The notes below the pieces were generated by a model, which was given only the letters and a program-made list of their open reading frames with translations, searched no databases and was not told the origin of the DNA. A stretch of 43,672 nt of DNA, from the IMG/VR virus record IMGVR_UViG_3300046005_001222, positions 1-43,672 of that record. One strand, 5' to 3'. Source of the stretch: a virus. A program made the translations under genes and the position numbers. Each line of letters starts with the position of its first letter. Positions within the stretch are counted from its first letter, which is position 1. This document shows, piece by piece, positions 38,206 through 43,672 of the stretch.

Positions 38206-38424
38206 TTAGGCCAAGACGTCGTTGAACTTCTTGGCGTCGGCGGTGCCGAGCTCAGACAGCGCCTTGGGTTCCGGCTTGGCCGGTTTTTCCTTGGCGGTCT
38301 TGGCTTCGGGCGAAGCCACGGGCGCAAACCACGAGCCTTTGGTCCCTTGCGGGATGTCGAGCTCGTCGCCTACGCGCACGCGGCGCCCGTTGTAAAACGC
38401 TGTTTTGATGGCAACGATTTTCAC
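38206..38424 (-). CDS. 72-residue small virion-region protein
   Basis: MKIVAIKTAFYNGRRVRVGD then ELDIPQGTKGSWFAPV is a short beta-barrel-like pattern found in small proteins beside capsid genes of many phages. A lysine/alanine/proline-rich tail follows (AKTAKEKPAKPEPKALSELG). It lies between the cement protein and the next structural gene; function unknown. Confidence 0.6.
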   Translation of the reverse strand: MKIVAIKTAFYNGRRVRVGDELDIPQGTKGSWFAPVASPEAKTAKEKPAKPEPKALSELGTADAKKFNDVLA

Positions 38425-38434
38425 GGGCTACTCC

Positions 38435-38905
38435 TTAGAGCTGGAACGGTGCGTCAAACGACTTCTGGGTCACCGGGGAGGGTGTCAGATAGGCGTTGAT
38501 CTTGCCGCTGGTGGTCGTGGTCGTCGCTGTCGTGCACAAGATACCGAGGTAGCGCTCGTAGGTGCCCTTCGGCAGTTCGACCTGCAGCAAGGTCTTGCCA
38601 GCAGCCAAGGCCGCCTGCGTACCTGTGCCGCCGGTCACCAGTGCGCCGGTCATGGCGTGCAGTGTGCTGCCTGCCACCGTACCGCCGCCCAAGGTAGCCA
38701 GTGAGTCGGAGACCAGGAAGAACTGCACCGTACCGGCAACGCCAGCGGTGAAGATTTCCGTGTCGATGGAGATCACGGCATACAGGCTGTCAACGTCGTT
38801 GACGCCGTCGGTGCCCAGGTCGATCACGTCACCGATCAGCGCGGTGCCGGCGGCAGCGGCCACCGATACGGCGTCTGCGAATTCATTGCGTTCGTCGAGA
38901 ATCAT
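38435..38905 (-). CDS. Bbp16-like capsid cement protein
   Basis: A 156-residue beta-rich protein beginning MILDERNEFADAVSVAAAAG and DVIDLGTDGVNDVDSLYAVI, and ending in strands VELPKGTYERYLGILCTT. This matches the family of BPP-1 Bbp16, the cement protein that stabilises the mature capsid. It lies directly after the major capsid gene, the expected place. Confidence 0.8.
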   Translation of the reverse strand: MILDERNEFADAVSVAAAAGTALIGDVIDLGTDGVNDVDSLYAVISIDTEIFTAGVAGTVQFFLVSDSLATLGGGTVAGSTLHAMTGALVTGGTGTQAALAAGKTLLQVELPKGTYERYLGILCTTATTTTTSGKINAYLTPSPVTQKSFDAPFQL

Positions 38906-38936
38906 TTTGATGTCCTTTCAGTGTTCAGGGGTGGGC

Positions 38937-39932
38937 TTAGACCACGCGGGTTTCGGTGTTGATCAGCGCGTCGGTACGACGGACAGGGATGTCGTCGAAC
39001 GTCATCACGCGCTTGCCCGACACGGATTCCCAGGTCAGGTTGGTGGACACCTTTTCCAGAATGCCCAGGCGCAGCTTCTCGCGCAGGTTGCGGTTCATGT
39101 AGAAGCACGCACGGCCCTTGCCCAGCTGAGGGATACGCTCGGCGGCCTGAATCATCCAGGTGATCAGGTTCTTGGTGTTGGCGATCGTGTTCAGCTCGGA
39201 CACGTCGATGTTCGCGATGCGAACAAAGTAGCGCCAGTCGCGGATCGTGAGGCCTGCGTCCCAACGGTAGTGGGTGCGGTAGCCTTCCATGCGGCCGCCA
39301 GCGCCGTCGACGTTCTCGATGGTCACCTGGCCCTTGTCTTCCATCTGCAGGCCGCCCTGGCTGCCCTTCGGGTAGATACCGAAGCCAGTCTGGGGACCCC
39401 ACACGCACAGCCAGATCGAGGTCAAGTCACCGCCGGCGCCGCTGAAGGCGTCGATGATGTTGTCGGCGTTCTGGGCAGACAGGGAGTTGAAGCGCGGTGC
39501 CAGGCCGGTGAAGGCTTCGGGCTCGGTGCCCTCGTTGCCGTAGAACAGTGTCGAGGCCTGCTCCTGGGCCATGCCTTCGATGTGCGCGGCGTCTTCCGAC
39601 AAGCGGAACGCAGCGGTGTTGCCGTTCAGGTCGGCCAGTGCCTTGTCGACTTCAGCGTAGGCTTCCAACATACCGCACGAGTCAGTGACCTGCGCGGTGG
39701 TGGACTTGCCGGGCTGCACGCCGCCGTACAGCTTGCGCCAGGTCGGAGTGGGCAGGCCGGTGCGCACGGTGGTCTTGTGGCCGGTGGGCAGGTTGCCTTC
39801 CTGCCAGCTCATGTCTTCCAGCACAGGGTTCTGCGCGGCCATCAGTTCAACGATGGAGTCGATCTTGCCGTTGGGGTCCAGACGCTTGGAAACGTCCAGC
39901 AACGTGGGGTTGTTTACTGCGAGGGTTGCCAT
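38937..39932 (-). CDS. major capsid protein, BPP-1-like
   Basis: A 331-residue capsid protein of the HK97-fold type found in BPP-1-like phages. Characteristic stretches are MATLAVNNPTLLDVSKRLDP, LEDMSWQEGNLPTGHKTTVR, the central LFYGNEGTEPEAFTGLAPRF and the C-terminal FDDIPVRRTDALINTE. It follows the scaffold gene and precedes the cement gene. AAAGG upstream of ATG 39932 is a good ribosome binding site, suited to high expression. Confidence 0.9.
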   Translation of the reverse strand: MATLAVNNPTLLDVSKRLDPNGKIDSIVELMAAQNPVLEDMSWQEGNLPTGHKTTVRTGLPTPTWRKLYGGVQPGKSTTAQVTDSCGMLEAYAEVDKALADLNGNTAAFRLSEDAAHIEGMAQEQASTLFYGNEGTEPEAFTGLAPRFNSLSAQNADNIIDAFSGAGGDLTSIWLCVWGPQTGFGIYPKGSQGGLQMEDKGQVTIENVDGAGGRMEGYRTHYRWDAGLTIRDWRYFVRIANIDVSELNTIANTKNLITWMIQAAERIPQLGKGRACFYMNRNLREKLRLGILEKVSTNLTWESVSGKRVMTFDDIPVRRTDALINTETRVV

Positions 39933-39943
39933 TTTTTAACCTT

Positions 39944-40531
39944 TCAATTCATGGAGGGGAACATACGTTTTGCAATGTCGGTCTCGGCGCCCTTGGGGCT
40001 GCCCGGAACAAACTTGTCTTCGCTGATGGCTTTGCCGGCTTTGTAGAACGCCTTGATCACCGCGGGGTGGTTGCCCAGTCCCGTGGAATTCAGCACGTCC
40101 TTCAGTTCAGGCGTGCCGAATGCGTCCATCGCTTTGCGTGCAACGGCCAGGTTCTCGTCGAGCTTGTCGCCACCGATCTCTGTGTCGGTCTTGACCTGTT
40201 CGACCCAAGACTCCACCAACTTGACGTGCGCTTCGGTCTGACGCTGGGCCATCTTGGCTCCGACGTCGGCGACCTTTTGCGCCGTGGCTTGGTCGAGCTT
40301 CAGTTCCTTGGCGATCGCAGAGAACTCGTCGGCCGCGGCCTTATCGAGCTCAATCCCCTCCGGCATCTTGTACTCGTAGCTCTCTGGGACTTGGGGCTCG
40401 GGAGCCTTGTTATCCGCATTTGGCTGCGCGTTCGCGTCTGCCGCAGGTGCGCCTGCATTCACATCAGCTTTATTCGGTTCCCCGGCGTCGTTGGAAGGTG
40501 TGCCGGTCCCCGCATCAATAGGATCACTCAT
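39944..40531 (-). CDS. scaffold protein
   Basis: A 195-residue acidic protein: a disordered Asn/Ala/Asp-rich N-terminus, the PESYEYKMPEGIELDKAAAD motif typical of phage scaffolds, then a long helix (about 75-145), and a C-terminus with KGAETDIAKRMFPSMN. Scaffolds guide capsid assembly and then leave. It sits directly before the major capsid gene. Its start overlaps the end of the Bbp19-like gene by eight bases. Confidence 0.82.
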   Translation of the reverse strand: MSDPIDAGTGTPSNDAGEPNKADVNAGAPAADANAQPNADNKAPEPQVPESYEYKMPEGIELDKAAADEFSAIAKELKLDQATAQKVADVGAKMAQRQTEAHVKLVESWVEQVKTDTEIGGDKLDENLAVARKAMDAFGTPELKDVLNSTGLGNHPAVIKAFYKAGKAISEDKFVPGSPKGAETDIAKRMFPSMN

Positions 40532-40853
40532 CGTTGCCCTTGTACTCTTTGAGGAGTTTGAAATATCCCTCGGGTGCAGCCTCGAGAACTTCCGCTGTGA
40601 AGAACAAACCGATGTGCCTCTTGCCTTCGTTGAACGCCATCAGGGAGCCTGAGTGGTTGAACGAGGTTCGATTGACACCGGCCTCCTCCAGCAGACGACT
40701 CACGATGCGTCGCCCTTGGGGGTGGGCCATCAGCCACTTCAGATCGTCCAGTTCCCTGCGGCGTCGTTCGCGTGCCCCCGCCTCGTCGGCTTCGGCCTCG
40801 CGCTCCAGGCCCCGCAGGTCCGTCGGGTCCGTCGTGTTTGACTTGGTCGCCAT
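40524..40853 (-). CDS. Bbp19-like protein
   Basis: A 109-residue protein: a charged N-terminal helix (REAEADEAGARERRRRELDD) followed by DLKWLMAHPQGRRIVSRLLE, NRTSFNHSGSLMAFNEGKRH and IGLFF. This is the pattern of the Bbp19 family next to portal and scaffold genes in BPP-1-like phages; its function is not known. No good Shine-Dalgarno precedes ATG 40853; the post-stop decamer lies 22 bases upstream. Confidence 0.75.
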   Translation of the reverse strand: MATKSNTTDPTDLRGLEREAEADEAGARERRRRELDDLKWLMAHPQGRRIVSRLLEEAGVNRTSFNHSGSLMAFNEGKRHIGLFFTAEVLEAAPEGYFKLLKEYKGNDE

Positions 40854-40874
40854 CCTAGTGCGGTGCTTTCATCT

Positions 40875-40884
40875 CACGGACACG
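40875..40884 (-). repeat. post-stop decamer CGTGTCCGTG, copy 3
   Basis: Lies one base after the TGA stop (40888-40886) of the portal gene. This copy, unlike the other three, is not followed by an obvious hairpin. Confidence 0.7.
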
Positions 40885-40885
40885 C

Positions 40886-42574
40886 TCAGACCGCAGAGGC
40901 CGACGGCGTGTTGTAGCCCATCAGTCCGTTCATCACGTCCTGCAGGCCCTGGGTGTTGATCTCGCTCGCCGTCTTGGCGCTGTCGACCATCTGCGGTGCG
41001 GCGGCCGCGGCCTGCTGGGCGGCCATCTGTTGCGCACGTTGCGCGCGGTTCTGTGCGACCACCTCGTCGGCCACGATGATCTTGGGGTTGACCCCGTACA
41101 TCTCGCCGTAGTCGTCGACCACCTGGTCGAAGTCCACCTTGTCCAGCACCTCGGGCTTGAGGGCGGCCAACTGGCCCACGGTGCCCAGCAAGCGATCGAC
41201 GCCTTGGGCCGCGACGGCGCGTTGTGCCTGTGCCAGCACACTGATGAACTGCACGTTCAGATCCACGCCCTGCAGTTCGGGCGGCGCCTCAGGCAGGATG
41301 CCGGCCTCGTGCGCGTAGTCGAACGCCATGTCGATGAGCGGGCTCAGGAGCTCGTTGTGCAAGCGCTCGAGCACCGGGCCCAGCATCAAGAGCTTCTCTT
41401 CGTGGCGCTCGGCGACCTCGGTCGCGGTGATGCCAGAGCGCGAGTCGTTGGCCAGCATCATGAACAGGTCGGCGTAGTACGCCGAGCGGATGCGCTCGCG
41501 CACGTCCTGCACGTCCAGCAGCAGGTGCTGCAGGTTCAGGTTGACGTCGAACGCCGAGCGCACGCCGGCGCTCTGGCCGTTGCTGTCGACGTAGAACACG
41601 CCACCCGGCAACCTGGCCTTGGCCGATTCCTTGTAGCGTGTGGGCACTTGCAGTGGCGGGTTGACCTGGTAGTCGATCGCCTGGCCCTTGCGCAGCTGCT
41701 GGTGCTGCAACTGCTTCACGTCGCCCAGGCACTCCATGCCGGGGCTGGTGCCGTAGACGTCGTTGCCGGTCACGACCCAGCGCGGGGCCAGCGCGGGGAA
41801 GCGCTTGAAGCCGGATTCGCTCAGGTACTTGTCGAACTGGTCCTTGCCGGGCTCCATGTAGAGCGAGGCAAAGCGCATGTTCTTGGCGTCGCGCTTGGTG
41901 AGGTCGCGCGCACGCCGGGGCTCGATCATGTGCACCACGTCGACCCACTGGTCGTAGTTGCCGCGGTGGTAGAGCGAGCGCACGGTCTCGCTGCAGTTCT
42001 CTTTGCCGAAGCGCTCGACCATCTGGCCGACCGTCATCTGGAACTCGCGGCACAGCGTGTCGACCATGCCCTTGTCGTTGGTGGCCAGGGCGTACTCGCC
42101 CACGGTCAGCGGGTAGTGGTGCAGCACGTTGTCGAAGTCGGGCAGCACGATGCTGGCGCCGGTGCCGAAGAGGCCCAGCTCCTCGTAGATCGTGTGCAGG
42201 GCGCGGTAGGTGTTGGAGGCCGAGAAGATGGCGCGCAGCAAGGCGGCGCTGTCGTGCAGCCAGGCCTTGACCGCGGGGGATTCCATCAGGTCCTTGTCCT
42301 GGATCTCGAGCTTGAACCAGGGGCGTGCCGGGCTCGTCATGCCCGACATCAGGCCGGCGGCCAGGGTGCGCGCACCGAACACGGCGGTGTTGTCCAGGAT
42401 GGAGTTGGCGCGCTTGTCGCCCTTGTTGCGATCGGTCACGACAAAGCGGCCCGCACGGGGCTGCTGGTACTCGCTGATCTCACGCCAGTGCGTGATCCAG
42501 CTCGAGCGCTCGTTCCAGAGCGCCGCCTTACGGGCGAGTACGCGCTGTCGTTTGTTGATCGGTTGGTCCATCAC
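40886..42574 (-). CDS. portal (head-to-tail connector) protein
   Basis: A 562-residue podovirus-type portal. The start RQRVLARKAALWNERSSWIT, then HWREISEYQQPRAGRF, NTAVFGARTLAAGLMSGMTS with PARPWFKL, and LGLFGTGASIVLPDFD are hallmark phrases of the head-to-tail connecting protein family (T7 gp8 relatives). The C-terminal Ala/Gln-rich stretch (AQQMAAQQAAAAAPQM) is probably the barrel end. It would form the dodecameric ring through which DNA passes. Confidence 0.92.
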   Translation of the reverse strand: MMDQPINKRQRVLARKAALWNERSSWITHWREISEYQQPRAGRFVVTDRNKGDKRANSILDNTAVFGARTLAAGLMSGMTSPARPWFKLEIQDKDLMESPAVKAWLHDSAALLRAIFSASNTYRALHTIYEELGLFGTGASIVLPDFDNVLHHYPLTVGEYALATNDKGMVDTLCREFQMTVGQMVERFGKENCSETVRSLYHRGNYDQWVDVVHMIEPRRARDLTKRDAKNMRFASLYMEPGKDQFDKYLSESGFKRFPALAPRWVVTGNDVYGTSPGMECLGDVKQLQHQQLRKGQAIDYQVNPPLQVPTRYKESAKARLPGGVFYVDSNGQSAGVRSAFDVNLNLQHLLLDVQDVRERIRSAYYADLFMMLANDSRSGITATEVAERHEEKLLMLGPVLERLHNELLSPLIDMAFDYAHEAGILPEAPPELQGVDLNVQFISVLAQAQRAVAAQGVDRLLGTVGQLAALKPEVLDKVDFDQVVDDYGEMYGVNPKIIVADEVVAQNRAQRAQQMAAQQAAAAAPQMVDSAKTASEINTQGLQDVMNGLMGYNTPSASAV

Positions 42575-42774
42575 CCACCCAGCAATGTGCTCTTGCCGGT
42601 GTTGAGCGCGCTGGCCGCAATGCCGGTGGGCCCGGTGAGCAGGGAGCCCGCACCCATGGCGGCGCTGTTGCGGCGCTGGCGCATCATGTCGGCGGGCTTG
42701 GCCGCGTTATCGGGCTGCTTGATCTCCTGGGGAGGGGGCGGCGGCGGTGGCACGCTGGGGGTACTCATGCACAT
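42571..42774 (-). CDS. 67-residue proline-rich protein between terminase and portal
   Basis: ATG 42774 (or the in-frame ATG 42768) is preceded by AGGAG at good spacing. The product has a run of seven prolines (SVPPPPPPPQEI), then DMMRQRRNSAAMGAGSLLTG and ALNTGKSTLLGG. Small proteins with this C-terminal pattern are common at this place in podoviruses; function unknown. Its ribosome binding site lies in a 7-bp hairpin. The stop overlaps the portal ATG. Confidence 0.65.
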   Translation of the reverse strand: MCMSTPSVPPPPPPPQEIKQPDNAAKPADMMRQRRNSAAMGAGSLLTGPTGIAASALNTGKSTLLGG

Positions 42775-42777
42775 GGT

Positions 42778-42797
42778 GCGAACTCCTATCAGTTCGC
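42778..42797 (-). promoter_or_regulatory. hairpin over a late ribosome binding site
   Basis: GCGAACT and AGTTCGC pair over 7 bp with a six-base loop. AGGAG of the ribosome binding site (42787-42783) lies partly in the loop and partly in the stem, eight bases before ATG 42774. Confidence 0.55.
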
Positions 42798-42823
42798 GGC
42801 ATTGTGCAAGCCCGCTCGGCGGT

Positions 42824-42833
42824 CACGGACACG
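42824..42833 (-). repeat. post-stop decamer CGTGTCCGTG, copy 4
   Basis: Directly follows the TAG stop (42836-42834) of the terminase gene. The rest of the gap to 42775 holds the hairpin at 42778-42797. Confidence 0.75.
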
Positions 42834-43672
42834 CTACAGGTTGCGATAGGGGTCGTAATCCAGCGAGCTCTCGGGCTCCTGCAGTGCACGGATCGCGCGC
42901 ACCTTGGGCGTATCGATCAGCGCCAGGATCACCGCAGTGGCCCGGTCGGGGCTGCGGCCCACGCGCTCGATGATGTCGTCGCGGCTCTCGACCTTGATCG
43001 TCATGCCCGACATCTCCCAGCGCGGCGCGCACAGCTCGGCGAGTAAGTCCTTGTCGTCGGGCAGTGCGATGCCGTTGTCGGCCTGCGGGTCCAGCGCCTC
43101 GCGCATCTGCCACCACAACTGGCTGCGCAGGTTGAAAAACGACAGGCGCCCGGACTTGTCGAGACTCGTGGCGCGCTCGCTCACGTTGACGCCGTAGACG
43201 TCCTGGCCTGCGGAGTTGAGCACGTCGTAGGGGCTCGCACCCACGCCGATCACGTCCAGCTGGATGGGTGCATGGTCGCGCCGCTCGCCGATCACCAGGC
43301 CGGCCACCACATTGCCGTTGGGGGTCTCGCTGCCTGGGTAGACCTTGAGCTTGTCGAACCACAACACGGTCTCGGGCGCCTTGTGGCGCGTGGCGATGAT
43401 CGTGTTGTCCTTGCCACCGCGCGCCACGTCCACGCCCATGGCCATCATCTCGCCGCGGGGGTTGCGCTCTTTCCAGCGCGCCATGGCGATCTCGACCCAC
43501 TTGGTGGGGATCACCTGCCAGGGGTCGTCTTCCATGCCGGCCTCGAAGTCACCGCGCAGCATCTGACTGCGCAATGGCTCGGGCAGCGCCTGCAGCTGCG
43601 ACATGTAGCCGGTGCTCACCAGGAACGGGTTGTCGGTGATGCGCGAGGGGATGAACGTGCGCGACTCGGGCT
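42834..43672 (-). CDS. terminase large subunit, C-terminal part
   Basis: The frame is open to the right edge, so only the C-terminal part is present (about 279 codons). Upstream of an internal GTG the frame continues as ESRTFIPSRITDNPFLVSTG, the conserved junction between ATPase and nuclease domains, so it should not be started inside the window. Nuclease-domain acidic residues are visible in MGVDVARGG, LDVIGVGASPYDVL and DRATAVILAL. It cuts and packages phage DNA together with the portal. The ATPase domain lies outside the window. Confidence 0.88.
   Translation of the reverse strand, partial: PESRTFIPSRITDNPFLVSTGYMSQLQALPEPLRSQMLRGDFEAGMEDDPWQVIPTKWVEIAMARWKERNPRGEMMAMGVDVARGGKDNTIIATRHKAPETVLWFDKLKVYPGSETPNGNVVAGLVIGERRDHAPIQLDVIGVGASPYDVLNSAGQDVYGVNVSERATSLDKSGRLSFFNLRSQLWWQMREALDPQADNGIALPDDKDLLAELCAPRWEMSGMTIKVESRDDIIERVGRSPDRATAVILALIDTPKVRAIRALQEPESSLDYDPYRNL

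Noticed and set aside
41030-42973. 647-codon plus-strand open frame opposite portal and terminase
   Set aside because: Antisense shadow of two highly conserved genes with no recognisable product.
1-43672. Diversity-generating retroelement, as in BPP-1
   Set aside because: No reverse transcriptase, template repeat or matching variable repeat was seen in the tail protein genes.
1-43672. tRNA genes, CRISPR arrays, insertion sequences
   Set aside because: No cloverleaf, spaced direct-repeat array or transposase was recognised.

Overview
The window is nearly all of a temperate short-tailed (podovirus) phage genome. The GC-rich codon use, and late proteins that look like those of Bordetella phage BPP-1 (Bbp16-like cement protein, Bbp19-like protein, BPP-1-type major capsid protein), point to a beta-proteobacterial host, probably Burkholderiales. 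These assignments come from reading the sequence; no search was run. No host genes, tRNA, CRISPR array, insertion sequence, tyrosine/serine integrase or reverse transcriptase is visible. The right edge cuts the large terminase gene and the left edge cuts a small gene after the primase.

Layout. (1) 1-2832, minus strand: Cro-like regulator, two tiny proteins, then a primase-helicase behind its own promoter and a long foldable leader. (2) 2833-2898: a 66-bp divergent switch. (3) 2899-3527, plus strand: repressor, a tail-anchored microprotein and a clear terminator. (4) 3527-14454, plus strand: early operon of small unknown proteins, a DUF2800-like nuclease, a DUF2815-like ssDNA-binding protein, family A DNA polymerase, an Nmad5-like protein, VRR-NUC nuclease, SNF2-type helicase, a DUF3310 protein and several zinc-binding microproteins. 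(5) 14455-15014: a regulatory and dif-like region followed by a DUF3653/XafT-like gene. (6) 15011-43672, minus strand, transcribed right to left: terminase, portal, scaffold, capsid, cement and accessory proteins, tail tubular proteins A and B, gp13/gp14/gp15-like internal proteins, a 2968-residue polyvalent ejection protein, tailspike, lysis cassette and a second fibre-like protein.

How it works together. A 16-bp palindrome (half-site T-T/G-TAGC, 4-nt spacer) recurs at the switch, at the primase promoter, at three early promoters, around the XafT-like gene, inside one early gene and, unexpectedly, inside the giant late gene. It usually overlaps an extended -10 box and is probably the repressor operator. 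Integration may use host XerCD at a dif-like attP assisted by the XafT-like protein, because no integrase is seen. 

Most interesting: a 53-codon gene nested in another frame of the giant gene, with its own operator, -10 box and strong ribosome binding site; the dif-like site fused to a promoter and operator in front of the XafT-like gene; an exact decamer (CGTGTCCGTG) placed directly after four late stop codons; and a primase leader that can form two mutually exclusive long hairpins.
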